Assembly: GCA_020637595.1 (NCBI GenBank) | Contig: JACKKE010000008.1 | Location: 62,001-126,000, forward strand | From: Rhodobacter sp. | Lineage (GTDB): Bacteria > Pseudomonadota > Alphaproteobacteria > Rhodobacterales > Rhodobacteraceae | Length of the DNA stretch: 64,000 nucleotides | Direction of reading: 5' to 3' | In this document: one piece after another, positions 15,430-24,135 of the stretch | Position numbering within the stretch: position 1 is the first letter of the stretch | Layout: each line of letters starts with the position of its first letter | Notes under the pieces: model-generated | The model's database searches: none | What the model was told of the DNA's origin: nothing | What the model saw: the letters and a program-made list of their open reading frames with translations, nothing else | Position numbers and translations under genes: made by a program

Positions 15430-16605
15430 ATGAAAACGCAAGTGGGCATCATCGGCGCCGGCCCTGCGGGGCTGCTGCTGGGCCGGATCCTGCAATCCCA
15501 GGGCATCGACGCGGTGGTTCTTGAGCGGCGCAGCCGGGACTATGTGCTCAAACGCATTCGGGCGGGCGTGCTGGAGCAGGGCACTGTCGACACGCTGCGC
15601 GAATATGGCGTGGCCGAACGGCTGGACCGCGAAGGGCTGCCGCACACCGACATGAAGCTGTTCTGGGGTGGGCGGCGCCATTCGATCCCGATGATCGACG
15701 AGAACGGGCGGCGGCTGACCACCTATGGCCAGAACAAGATCGTCGAGGATCTGGTGCTGCAACGCGAGGCCGACGGCCTGCCGCTGGTCTTCGACGCCGA
15801 GGTCGAGGCGATCGAGGGGCTGCCGGACAAGCCAGTCATCCACTACACCCGCAATGGCGAGAAACATGCGCTGCAGTGCGATTTCGTTGCCGGCTGCGAT
15901 GGGTTCCTCGGGGTGTCGCGCAAGCATATCCCGGATGCCGACGCGCATTCCTATGAAAAGGTCTTTCCGTTTTCCTGGTTCGGTCTCCTGGCCGAGGCCA
16001 AGACCAGCACCGAGACGCGCGGATTTTGCCACAGCGAGCGGGGGCTGGCGGTCAGTTCCTCGCGCGGGCCGGATGTGAGCCGGCTCTATCTGCAGGTGCC
16101 GCCGGATTTCGACATGGCCACCATGACCGACGACCAGATCTGGGACGAGCTGTCGCTGAGGTTGGCCAACCAGTATGGCAAGACGCTGAACCGTGGACCG
16201 ATCGTCGACAAGGCGGTGGTGCGGCTGCGGGGCTTCATCTGCGAGAAAATGGTGCATGGCCGGCTGGCGCTGGCGGGCGACGCCTGCCACACCGTGCCGC
16301 CCAGCGGTGCCAAGGGGTTGAACCTGGCGGTCGGCGACGTGCGGCTGCTGGCCGAGGCGATCCACGCGCTGCTGGTGGAAAACGATGACCGCAAGCTGGG
16401 TCGCTATACCGAACTGGCGCTGCAGCGGATCTGGCCGACCGTGCACTGGTCCTGCACCATGTCCGAGGCGTTCCACATCTTCCCGGGCCAGACCGAATTC
16501 GACACCCGCCGCCAGTATGAGGTGTTGAACTTCTGGGCCTATGACGCGGTCGGCCAGCAGGTTTTCCGCAACAGCATGCTGGGCCGCCCCTATCCGCAGT
16601 ATTGA
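15430..16605 (+). CDS. PobA-like FAD aromatic hydroxylase with altered substrate-activating residues
   Basis: The 391-residue protein aligns without gaps in key stretches to p-hydroxybenzoate hydroxylase PobA (394 residues): GAGPAGLLLG for FAD, RIRAGVLEQG for the Arg44 region, AGCDGF, LAGDACHTVPPSGAKGLNLA. Carboxylate-binding Ser212, Arg214 and Tyr222 of PobA are kept (Ser210, Arg212, Tyr220). The Tyr201 and Tyr385 pair that deprotonates the substrate phenol is replaced by Phe199 and Met383, and Thr294 by Ser. The fold and mechanism class are clear, but 4-hydroxybenzoate as the substrate is doubtful. Engineered PobA changes at Tyr385 are known to favour protocatechuate hydroxylation to gallate, which would fit this cluster. 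It lies in an operon with the LigJ-type hydratase. Confidence 0.83.
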   Translation: MKTQVGIIGAGPAGLLLGRILQSQGIDAVVLERRSRDYVLKRIRAGVLEQGTVDTLREYGVAERLDREGLPHTDMKLFWGGRRHSIPMIDENGRRLTTYGQNKIVEDLVLQREADGLPLVFDAEVEAIEGLPDKPVIHYTRNGEKHALQCDFVAGCDGFLGVSRKHIPDADAHSYEKVFPFSWFGLLAEAKTSTETRGFCHSERGLAVSSSRGPDVSRLYLQVPPDFDMATMTDDQIWDELSLRLANQYGKTLNRGPIVDKAVVRLRGFICEKMVHGRLALAGDACHTVPPSGAKGLNLAVGDVRLLAEAIHALLVENDDRKLGRYTELALQRIWPTVHWSCTMSEAFHIFPGQTEFDTRRQYEVLNFWAYDAVGQQVFRNSMLGRPYPQY

Positions 16606-16912
16606 GGCATCCAGCGTCGAATTCTGACGGGAAAGATGTAAAAAATTCTTGCAATTTGATGAAAGTAACATCCAACTGTGGGAGGGAAAATCAGGCGAGG
16701 CCGTGCGTCTGGCCGGTGCCGCCGAAAACCAGAAGATGATTTCCGCAAGATACTGCCCGATGGATGGGACAGCTCTTGCGGCTTTGAACGACGCGCTGCC
16801 AGGCGCCGGTGACGGGCGGGAGATCCCGGCATCGGCGGCAAGACCCGGATCGCGCGTCGGAACTGCCATCCGCTGGCGCAGGCCAGCTGCTTCAACCTTG
16901 TGGGAGGACATC
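16606..16912 (+). promoter_or_regulatory. 307-bp intergenic region with promoter-like AT-rich element (copy F)
   Basis: Near its start GATGTAAAAAATTCTTGCAA (16635-16654) has a TTGCAA -35-like hexamer in the same AT-rich setting as copies A to E. The dctP frame is open upstream, but the signal peptide fixes that start at 16913. I see no gene and no strong hairpin in the rest of the region, so a long 5' leader for the transporter mRNA is likely. Confidence 0.4.
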
Positions 16913-17926
16913 ATGAAGCACGCATTCACGTCGCTGGCGCTCGCCGGCACCCTTGTCTCGACCCTGGCGCTGAGCGCGGCGGCGCAAGAGGTCGTCACGG
17001 TCAATTTCGCGACCTTCCTGCCGGATACGGTGCTGCAGCGTCAGAACATCACCGACTTTCTGGAGCAGGTGAAACAGGATTCCAACGGCACGCTGGACTA
17101 TCGCGTGTTCTTCGGCGGCACGCTGGGGCGCAACCCGGCCGAACAGTTGACGCTGGTGCAGAACGGCGTGGCCGACATGTCGATCGTGCTGACCTCCTAC
17201 ACGCCGGGCGCCTATGACGACTATGGCGTCGCGGAGCTGGCGCTGGCCGACAACGCGCTGGAGGCCTCGGTGGGTATCTGGAACGCCTTCGAGCAGGGGC
17301 TGTTGCCGACGCCGGCGGGCACGCATATCATCGCCGTCTATGCCAATGGCCAGAACGTGCCCCATCTTGCCGAACCCTTCGCCACGCTCGAGGATCTGGC
17401 GGGCCGCCGCGTCCGCGCCGCCGGCAACGGGTTCGCGGCGCTGGCCGAGCGGCTGGGCATGATCCCGGTCAGCATTCCCGCCAGTTCGATCGCCGAGAGC
17501 ATCAACAGCGGTGTCATCGGCGGTGCGGTGATGGATTGGGGTGCGGTGCAGGCGTTCCGCGTGTCCGAGGTGACGACGCATCATCTGGACTATGCCTTTG
17601 GCTCGCTGCCGTCGCTGATCGTCATCAACGAAGGCACCTGGAACCGGCTGTCGGACGACGCCCGCGCGGCCTTTGAACGCCACGGTGGTCGCGCCTATGC
17701 GGAATACGCCGGCGCGAACGGCGATGCCTATGCCCAGGAGATCCGCGCCAGCGTGCTGGCCGGCGACGGTCAGGTCAACATCGTGCCCGAAGGCGAGATG
17801 CGCGCGACCCTCGACAGCATGGCGCAGGAAGTTGCGGCGAACTGGGTCGCGGCCGGCGAGAACCGGCAGGCCGTGGTCGACGCCTTTACCGCCGGCGTGG
17901 CCAGCGTTGCGGGGCATAACCAGTGA
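16913..17926 (+). CDS. dctP: TRAP transporter solute-binding protein, DctP family
   Basis: The 337-residue protein starts with a clear Sec signal peptide (cleavage near AAAQEVV, residue 24) and shows the DctP fold with VNFATFLPD, VFFGGTLGRNPAEQL and a central VRAAGNGFAAL that carries the conserved carboxylate-binding Arg. GGGAGGAC precedes the ATG. It binds an organic acid in the periplasm and delivers it to DctQM, the next two genes. Given the surrounding enzymes, the ligand is probably an aromatic or ring-derived carboxylate. Confidence 0.9.
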   Translation: MKHAFTSLALAGTLVSTLALSAAAQEVVTVNFATFLPDTVLQRQNITDFLEQVKQDSNGTLDYRVFFGGTLGRNPAEQLTLVQNGVADMSIVLTSYTPGAYDDYGVAELALADNALEASVGIWNAFEQGLLPTPAGTHIIAVYANGQNVPHLAEPFATLEDLAGRRVRAAGNGFAALAERLGMIPVSIPASSIAESINSGVIGGAVMDWGAVQAFRVSEVTTHHLDYAFGSLPSLIVINEGTWNRLSDDARAAFERHGGRAYAEYAGANGDAYAQEIRASVLAGDGQVNIVPEGEMRATLDSMAQEVAANWVAAGENRQAVVDAFTAGVASVAGHNQ

Positions 17927-18450
17927 CCCAACCGTCACCCGCTCTTGCAAAGGTGATCCGTGCTTCGGCACGGGTCACTGGCGCGATTGCCATCGGGCTG
18001 CTGATGCTGAACGCGGGGCTGCAGGTCGTCGATGTGCTGCTGCGCTGGATGTTCTCGGCGCCGCAGGTCTGGGTGGCGGATGTCTATGCGCTGACCCTGC
18101 CGATCGCCATCGCGGCCTGTTTTCCGCTGACGCTGTCGGTGCGCGGCATGATCAACATCGAGGCCGTCGGCCGCAAGCTGGGGCCGCTCGCCTATCGGAT
18201 CCTGCGCGTGGTGGCGGATCTGGCCCTGCTGGTGTTCTTCGCGATCATGTCATGGCAGATCTACAAATACGCGCAAACCGCGCTGGCCGCCCGCCGGACC
18301 AGTTTCTACGAGGGGTTCCCGGTCGCGCCGACCTGGTTCCTGGTCGCGGCCTTCCTGGCCTTCGGCACGCTGATCCAGGCCTTCATCGCCAGTCGCTCGC
18401 TGGTTGACCGCCTGCCGCCGCCCGACGACGACGTCGTCGAGTCGCACTGA
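17923..18450 (+). CDS. dctQ: TRAP transporter small permease, DctQ family
   Basis: The 175-residue membrane protein has four hydrophobic helices (about 20-45, 52-72, 90-112 and 130-150) and the WVADVYALTLP segment typical of DctQ. It starts at GTG overlapping the dctP stop (GTGA). DctQ scaffolds the large permease. Confidence 0.88.
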   Translation: MTQPSPALAKVIRASARVTGAIAIGLLMLNAGLQVVDVLLRWMFSAPQVWVADVYALTLPIAIAACFPLTLSVRGMINIEAVGRKLGPLAYRILRVVADLALLVFFAIMSWQIYKYAQTALAARRTSFYEGFPVAPTWFLVAAFLAFGTLIQAFIASRSLVDRLPPPDDDVVESH

Positions 18451-18462
18451 GGACAGAGAACC

Positions 18463-19764
18463 ATGTTGCACGATCCGGTCCTGCTGTTGTCGGCAGGCGT
18501 TGCTTTCCTCTTTCTTCTCATCCTGTTGCATGTGCCCATTGGGGCGGCGATGGGGTTCTCGGGCATCGTGTCCTTCGGCCTGATGGTCGGGTTCATGCCC
18601 GCGCTGTCCACCGTTGCCATTGAAACCGCCACCGCGCTGACCAGCGGCGAGCTGGGGACGATCCCGCTCTTTCTGCTGATGGGCAGCCTGGCATCGCGTG
18701 CGCGGCTGTCCAGCGATATCTACAAGGTCGCCAACGCCTTTATCGGCCACCGCCGCGGCGGGCTGGCGATGTCCACCATCGCCGGATGCGCGGGATTTGG
18801 GGCGCTCTGCGGCTCGTCTGTGGCGACCACCGCGACGATGGCCCGCGTGGCCCTGCCCGAGATGCGCGAGCGCGGCTATGCGTCGGAACTCGCCTCGGGG
18901 TCGATCGCTGCCGGCGGCGGGCTGGGCATCCTGATTCCGCCGTCGATCATCATGGTGATCTATGCCTTCCTGACCGAGCAGTTCGTGCTGGACCTGTTCG
19001 TCGCGGGGATCCTGCCGGGGCTGCTGGCCGTGGCGCTTTACTGGATCGCGATCAAGGTCGTGGTGACGCTGAAACCGGGCACGGCCCCGATCAGCGAGCG
19101 CCAGGGCTGGGACGCGCGGTGGAAATCGCTGACCGGAGCCTGGCGGGCGCTGACCGTCATCGTGCTGGTGACGGGAGGGATCTATGCCGGCGTGTTCACC
19201 GTGCTCGAGGCCGCGTCGGTCGGTGTGATCGTGACCTTCGTGTTCTTCCTGCTGACGCCGATGGAGGACCGTTTCGGCGCGCTGATCGCTGTTCTGGTGG
19301 AAACCGCCCGCAGCACCGGCCTGATCATGCTGATGGCCATTGGCGCCAACATCTTCAGCTATTTCCTGACGATCAGTGGCGCGGCGCAGGAACTGGTCGG
19401 CACGATCGCCGCCAGCGGGCTGAACCGCTATGTGATCATCCTGCTGATCCTGGCGATGTATATCGTGCTGGGGGCGATCTTTGACTCGATCGCGGCGATG
19501 GTGCTGACACTGCCCTTCGTGTTCCCGCTGGTGATGCAGCTGGGGTTCGATCCGATCTGGTGGGGCATCATCAACGTGATGATCATCGAGATCGGCATGA
19601 TCACGCCGCCGATCGGGCTCAATGTCTTCGTCCTTTACGGGATGGCGGATCGCTTGCCGCTGAGCACGATCTTCCGCGGCATCGTGCCCTTTCTGGTGGC
19701 GGATTTCGTGCGGGTGGGGCTGATCATTGCCTTTCCCGTCATCGCGCTGGCCCTCGTTCACTAG
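18463..19764 (+). CDS. dctM: TRAP transporter large permease, DctM family
   Basis: The 433-residue protein has 11-12 predicted membrane helices and DctM hallmarks such as FLLMGSLASRARLS, GSIAAGGGLGILIPPSI, MIEIGMITPPIGLN and YGMADRLPL. It forms the sodium-coupled transport channel with DctQ. A strong terminator follows 25 bases after the stop, so dctPQM is one transcript with its own promoter. Confidence 0.93.
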   Translation: MLHDPVLLLSAGVAFLFLLILLHVPIGAAMGFSGIVSFGLMVGFMPALSTVAIETATALTSGELGTIPLFLLMGSLASRARLSSDIYKVANAFIGHRRGGLAMSTIAGCAGFGALCGSSVATTATMARVALPEMRERGYASELASGSIAAGGGLGILIPPSIIMVIYAFLTEQFVLDLFVAGILPGLLAVALYWIAIKVVVTLKPGTAPISERQGWDARWKSLTGAWRALTVIVLVTGGIYAGVFTVLEAASVGVIVTFVFFLLTPMEDRFGALIAVLVETARSTGLIMLMAIGANIFSYFLTISGAAQELVGTIAASGLNRYVIILLILAMYIVLGAIFDSIAAMVLTLPFVFPLVMQLGFDPIWWGIINVMIIEIGMITPPIGLNVFVLYGMADRLPLSTIFRGIVPFLVADFVRVGLIIAFPVIALALVH

Positions 19765-19789
19765 GCGCGGGAACGAGCAAGCCGAGGGG

Positions 19790-19823
19790 CCCCGGATACC
19801 GGTTTTCCGGTGTCCGGGGTTTT
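19790..19823 (+). terminator. Rho-independent terminator after dctM
   Basis: CCCCGGATACCGG pairs with CCGGTGTCCGGGG (13-bp stem with one G-T wobble) around a TTTT loop and is followed by TTTT. Confidence 0.88.
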
Positions 19824-19837
19824 GCTTTGGGATCTCG

Positions 19838-19883
19838 AATCGCAAAGAAAAATTCTCAATTATAGAGAATAATGAACATTCGA
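19838..19883 (+). promoter_or_regulatory. AT-rich regulatory region upstream of the semialdehyde dehydrogenase (copy G)
   Basis: The stretch contains CGCAAAGAAAAATTCTC and the inverted repeat ATTCTC-N7-GAGAAT (19852-19870). It lies between the dctM terminator and the dehydrogenase gene and is the only AT-rich segment there, so it is a probable promoter and operator. It resembles the other cluster promoters only loosely. Confidence 0.35.
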
Positions 19884-19959
19884 TATTGGCGGCGCGTCGC
19901 GCCTTGGCTATAACCGGCGGGCGGCGGATCATCTGCCCGCGCTGCTGACCGGAGGGACC

Positions 19960-21399
19960 ATGACCGACTTCACCTATCCCGAACCGAAACTGTTCATCGG
20001 TGGCGTCTGGAAGGGCGCCGAGGGACGCGAGACGATTCCGGTCCTGAACCCGGCGACCGATGCGGTGATTGCCCAGCTGCCGGTCGCCACCCGGGCCGAC
20101 CTCGACGAGGCGCTGGACGCTGCGAACCGCACCTTTCCGGCCTGGCGCGCGATGTCGGCCTTTGACCGCGCGGCAATCCTGCACCGGGCGGGGGCGCTGC
20201 TGCGAGAGCGGGCGCGCTATGTCGGCCGTGTCTCGACCGTCGAGCAGGGCAAGGTTCTGGCCGAATCCTCGGCCGAGGCGGCGGCCAGCGCCGACATCTT
20301 CGACTGGTTCGCGGAAGAGGCACGCCGCGCCTATGGCCGCATCGTGCCATCGAAATTCCCCGGTGTGCGCCAGAATGTGCTGAAGGAACCGGTCGGGCCG
20401 ATTGCCGCCTTCACGCCCTGGAACTTTCCCACCACGATCCCCGCGCGCAAACTGGGCGCGGCGCTGGCGGCGGGCTGCACGGTGATCATCAAACCGGCCG
20501 AGGAAACCCCCGGCAGCTGTCTGGAACTGGCGCGTGCGCTCGATGACGCGGGCCTGCCCAAGGGCGTTCTGAACGTCGTTTTCGGTGTGCCGGCGCAGAT
20601 CTCCGAGTATCTGATCGCCTCGCCGGTGATCAAGAAGATCTCGTTCACTGGCTCGACCGCCGTGGGCAAGCACCTGTCGAAACTGGCCGCCGAAGGCATG
20701 AAGAAGACGACGATGGAACTGGGCGGCCATGCCCCGGTGCTGGTCTTCGAGGATGCCGACATCGACAAGGCCGCGGCGATGATGGCGCGGTCCAAGTTTC
20801 GCAACGCCGGCCAGATCTGCATCGCGCCGACCCGGTTCTATCTGCACGACCGCATCCACGACCGCTTCATCGCCGCGTTTGAGCGGATCGTGAGCGGGCT
20901 CAAGGTGGGCGACGGGCTGGACCCGGCCTCGACGATGGGGCCGCTGGCGAATGACCGGCGGCTGGACGCGATGGGCGCCCTGATCAGCGATGCAGTGGCC
21001 AAGGGGGCGGGGCTGCATGCGGGGGGCGCGCGGATCGGCAACGCCGGGAATTTCTGGCAGCCGACGATCCTGACCGATGTGCCCAACAGCGCCACGGTGA
21101 TGAACACCGAACCCTTCGGTCCGGTCGCGGTGACGCAACGCTTTACCGATCTGGACGCGGTGATTGCCGAGGCCAACCGGCTGCCCTATGGGTTGTCGGC
21201 CTATGCCTTTACCGCCAATGCGGCGCTGTCGAACACGCTGGCCGACCGGATCGAGGCCGGGATGATCGGCATCAACCACGGCGTGCTGACCGGCCCCGAG
21301 ACGCCCTTTGGCGGGATCAAGGAAAGCGGCCACGGGTCCGAAGGCGGGATCGAGGGGCTGGACGGGTTCCTGATCACCAAATACGTCGCGCAGGGCTGA
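19960..21399 (+). CDS. NAD(P)-dependent succinate-semialdehyde-type aldehyde dehydrogenase
   Basis: The 479-residue ALDH has FTPWNFPTTIPARKLG, IIKPAEETPGS for cofactor binding, FTGSTAVGK, the catalytic Glu in MELGGHAPVL and the catalytic Cys in NAGQICIAPTR. These features fit the GabD-like succinate and glutarate semialdehyde dehydrogenase group. It stands alone behind its own promoter at the end of the aromatic cluster. It may oxidise an aldehyde made by one of the aldolases or succinate semialdehyde from a linked pathway. Confidence 0.83.
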   Translation: MTDFTYPEPKLFIGGVWKGAEGRETIPVLNPATDAVIAQLPVATRADLDEALDAANRTFPAWRAMSAFDRAAILHRAGALLRERARYVGRVSTVEQGKVLAESSAEAAASADIFDWFAEEARRAYGRIVPSKFPGVRQNVLKEPVGPIAAFTPWNFPTTIPARKLGAALAAGCTVIIKPAEETPGSCLELARALDDAGLPKGVLNVVFGVPAQISEYLIASPVIKKISFTGSTAVGKHLSKLAAEGMKKTTMELGGHAPVLVFEDADIDKAAAMMARSKFRNAGQICIAPTRFYLHDRIHDRFIAAFERIVSGLKVGDGLDPASTMGPLANDRRLDAMGALISDAVAKGAGLHAGGARIGNAGNFWQPTILTDVPNSATVMNTEPFGPVAVTQRFTDLDAVIAEANRLPYGLSAYAFTANAALSNTLADRIEAGMIGINHGVLTGPETPFGGIKESGHGSEGGIEGLDGFLITKYVAQG

Positions 21400-21405
21400 G
21401 CCCGA

Positions 21406-21428
21406 GGGGCAGCCGGTGCGGCTGCCCC
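21406..21428. terminator. Hairpin between convergent aldehyde dehydrogenase and ugpC-like genes
   Basis: GGGGCAGCCG and CGGCTGCCCC form a perfect 10-bp stem with a GTG loop. Only a weak T-rich tail follows on the plus strand. It lies in the 40-bp gap between two convergent stops and can act in both directions. Confidence 0.55.
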
Positions 21429-21439
21429 CGTCATTTGCG

Positions 21440-22510
21440 TCAGATCGACAGACGCGCCCCGGTCTTGGCCGAAAAGGCGTGCAGCCGGTCGGCCGGGAAG
21501 GCCAGCGACACCGGCTGCCCTTCGCGCAGCGCGGCAAGCTGGTTGACGATGGCGGTCACCATGACATCGCCCATCCGCACATGGACCACGCGATGTCCGC
21601 CCAGATTTTCGACCAGATCGACGATGCCGGCATGGGCGTGCTGCCCCTGGGGGGCAAGGCTGACATCTTCGGGCCGGATCCCGAGTGTCAGCGTGGCACC
21701 GGCAGGCAGTGCGGCGTCAAAGGGGATGTCAGCCGTCTGCGTGCCGTTGAGCGCGACCGCGCCGCGGTCCGCTGTCCGGGCCGCGAACAGGTTCATCGAC
21801 GGCGACCCCAGGAAGCCCGCGACGAACACCGAGGCCGGGCGCGCATAGACCTCGGCCGGGGTTCCGACCTGCTCGATCCGCCCGCCATTCATCACCACCA
21901 GCCGGTCGCCCATCGTCATCGCTTCGACCTGGTCATGCGTCACCAGAATCGAGGTGACCGACAGGCGGCGGTGCAGGCGCCGCAGCTCGGTCCGCATCTG
22001 CACGCGCATCTTGGCGTCGAGGTTCGACAGCGGTTCGTCGAACAGAAAGACCTTGGGTTCGCGGATGATCGCCCGCCCCATCGCCACCCGCTGACGCTGG
22101 CCGCCCGACAGCTGCTTGGGGCGCCGCGCGAGATAGCTCTCCAACCCCAGGATTTCCGCGACCTCGCGCACCCGCCTGTCGCGCTCGGCCCGCGGCACCC
22201 GGGCGAGGCGCAGCGGATAGCCGATGTTCTCGGCCACGGTCATATGCGGATAGAGGGCATAGTTCTGAAAGACCATCGCACAGCCGCGATGCGCCGGCTC
22301 CAGATCGTTGACGACGGTTTCACCGATGCGGATTTCACCGTCGGTCACGCTTTCGAGCCCGGCGATCATGCGCATCAGGGTGGATTTCCCGCAGCCGGAG
22401 GGGCCGACCACCACGGTGAACTCGCCCTCGCGGATGCCCAGGTCGAGGCCGTGCAGAACCGCCGTGCCGTCATAGGATTTCTGCAGGTTGCGGATGGAAA
22501 CGAAGGACAT
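21440..22510 (-). CDS. ugpC: ABC transporter ATP-binding protein, UgpC/MalK family
   Basis: The 356-residue ATPase has Walker A GPSGCGKST, signature LSGGQRQRVAMGRA, Walker B VFLFDEPLSNLDAK and the switch His in LVTHDQVEA, then a C-terminal TOBE/OB regulatory domain with GIRPEDV. It is the last gene of the six-gene minus-strand operon and follows the phosphatase-like gene by 2 bp. It energises uptake through the two UgpA/UgpE-like permeases. Confidence 0.9.
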   Translation of the reverse strand: MSFVSIRNLQKSYDGTAVLHGLDLGIREGEFTVVVGPSGCGKSTLMRMIAGLESVTDGEIRIGETVVNDLEPAHRGCAMVFQNYALYPHMTVAENIGYPLRLARVPRAERDRRVREVAEILGLESYLARRPKQLSGGQRQRVAMGRAIIREPKVFLFDEPLSNLDAKMRVQMRTELRRLHRRLSVTSILVTHDQVEAMTMGDRLVVMNGGRIEQVGTPAEVYARPASVFVAGFLGSPSMNLFAARTADRGAVALNGTQTADIPFDAALPAGATLTLGIRPEDVSLAPQGQHAHAGIVDLVENLGGHRVVHVRMGDVMVTAIVNQLAALREGQPVSLAFPADRLHAFSAKTGARLSI

Positions 22511-22512
22511 GG

Positions 22513-23262
22513 TCAGGCCTCGCTGAACAGGGGTTGCGCCAGCAGCCGTTCGCGCAGGCTGTCCAGATCGGCGCGGGACAGGCCGGCGGCGGCCAGATAG
22601 TCGGCGGCGGTGCCGTAACGGGTTTCGAGATGGGCCAGCGTGTCGCGCATGGTTTGCGGGGCGCTGCTGAGGAAGGGCTCAACGGCCGCGAAATCGCGTC
22701 CCTCCTGCGTAGCTCGCTCGCGCAGGCCGGCGACGATCGGGGCGATATAGTCGGTGGTCAGGGCGTAATCGGTGACGATATCCGCGGGCGAGACCCCGGC
22801 CAGCGACAACAGCAGCGCGGCGATCACCCCGGTGCGGTCCTTGCCGGCGGTGCAATGAAACAGGATCGCGCCCGGGCGCGCCGCAGCCATCACCGCGAAG
22901 ATCTCGACGATCGCATCGCCGCGCCGGTCGAGGGTTTCGAGATAGAGCGCCCGCAGCGGGTCCGCATCGTCGATAATCCTGGGGCTGGCGGGGTCGAGGC
23001 CGCGCAGCAGCGAGATCCAGGCATAGGTGACGTGTTCGGACCGGGCGAAGGGATTGGGTGCGGTTTCCAGTTCCTCGTCATGGCGCAGGTCGATGACCGT
23101 GCGAACGCCGAGGGCGTCGAGCGCGCGGTGGTCGGGATCGGTCAACCGGTCCAGCCCGTCCGAGCGCAGGAAGGCGCGCCAGGCGGTGGGGCCGGTCGGG
23201 GTGGCATAGCCACCGAGGTCGCGGGTGTTGTGAGTTCCATCAAGGGGAATATGGCGGGTCAT
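22513..23262 (-). CDS. Tyrosine-protein-phosphatase-like protein (Y_phosphatase3 type)
   Basis: The 249-residue protein contains the CX5R phosphatase loop HCTAGKDRTGV (Cys137, Arg143) preceded by NTRDLGGY near the N-terminus, both typical of the bacterial tyrosine/serine or phosphoinositide phosphatase group. No signal peptide is visible, so it acts in the cytosol. It is embedded in the ABC transporter operon between permease and ATPase genes. It may dephosphorylate an imported phosphorylated sugar or polyol rather than a protein. Confidence 0.83.
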   Translation of the reverse strand: MTRHIPLDGTHNTRDLGGYATPTGPTAWRAFLRSDGLDRLTDPDHRALDALGVRTVIDLRHDEELETAPNPFARSEHVTYAWISLLRGLDPASPRIIDDADPLRALYLETLDRRGDAIVEIFAVMAAARPGAILFHCTAGKDRTGVIAALLLSLAGVSPADIVTDYALTTDYIAPIVAGLRERATQEGRDFAAVEPFLSSAPQTMRDTLAHLETRYGTAADYLAAAGLSRADLDSLRERLLAQPLFSEA

Positions 23263-23268
23263 GGTTGG

Positions 23269-24135
23269 TTACCTGAGGCCGGATTTCATAAACGAGGCGA
23301 TGACCTGGCGTTGCAGGACCAGATAGATCGCGAGGATGGGCAGGCTGGCCAGCGTCGAGGCCGCCATCAGCGGACCCCACTGGGTGCCCTCGGCGGTGAT
23401 GAACATCTGCAACCCGATCTGGACCACGGAATTCTGCGCCGAGCGGGTCAGCAGCAGCGGCCAGAAATATTCGTTCCAGGTCGAGATGAAGACGAGGATC
23501 GCCAGCGAGGCGATGGTGCCCCGCAGGTTCGGCACGACGATGTGCCACAGGATATGCGCGTGGTTGGCGCCGTCCATCCGCGCGGCCTCGTAGACCTCGG
23601 ACGGAAAGCTGCGCATCGCCTGCACCAGCAGCAGGATCGCAAAGGCCGAGGCAGTATGTGGCAGGATCAGCGCGCCCAGCGTGTCGATCATGCCCAGCCG
23701 CGCCACCAGCAGATAGTTGGGGATCATCACCACCTGCAGCGGCACCAGCCAGGTCAGGGCGACCGCGCCCATCAGCAGCGATGCCCCGCGAAACCGCCAG
23801 CGCGAGAACCCGTAGCCGGCCAGGATCCCGGTCAGGATCTGGATCGCGGTCACCACTGCCGAGACGACAAAGGTGTTCACCAGCATCCGCAGCATCGGGA
23901 TCGCCGACAGCGCATAGGCGTAGTTGTCCAGCGTTGCCGCGTCGGGCCAGATGCGGGTCGACAGGATCTCGTTCTCTGGCCTGAGCGAGGTCAGGATCAT
24001 CCAGTAGATCGGAAACACGCTGAGCAGCGACAGCAGGATCATCAGCCCGTGACCCAGCGGGCGTTGCCAGCCAGTGCCGAAGCGAAGGCGGAAGGCGACC
24101 GGCCGCGCCGGCGCCTGAAGGGCGGTGTCAGTCAT
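23269..24135 (-). CDS. ugpE: ABC transporter permease, UgpE/MalG family
   Basis: The 288-residue protein has six hydrophobic helices and the EAA loop EVYEAARMDGANHAHILWHI, characteristic of carbohydrate and glycerol-3-phosphate permeases of the MalG/UgpE type. It overlaps the upstream permease gene by 8 bp. Confidence 0.88.
   Translation of the reverse strand: MTDTALQAPARPVAFRLRFGTGWQRPLGHGLMILLSLLSVFPIYWMILTSLRPENEILSTRIWPDAATLDNYAYALSAIPMLRMLVNTFVVSAVVTAIQILTGILAGYGFSRWRFRGASLLMGAVALTWLVPLQVVMIPNYLLVARLGMIDTLGALILPHTASAFAILLLVQAMRSFPSEVYEAARMDGANHAHILWHIVVPNLRGTIASLAILVFISTWNEYFWPLLLTRSAQNSVVQIGLQMFITAEGTQWGPLMAASTLASLPILAIYLVLQRQVIASFMKSGLR

Noticed and set aside
15430..16605. Calling the gene pobA outright
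   Set aside because: Overall similarity is high, but two residues essential for 4-hydroxybenzoate activation are replaced.
18250..21537. A 1095-codon open frame on the minus strand across the TRAP and aldehyde dehydrogenase genes
   Set aside because: It is the antisense of well supported genes in GC-rich DNA, has no domain-like segments and is rich in His, Arg, Gln and Gly as expected of a shadow frame.
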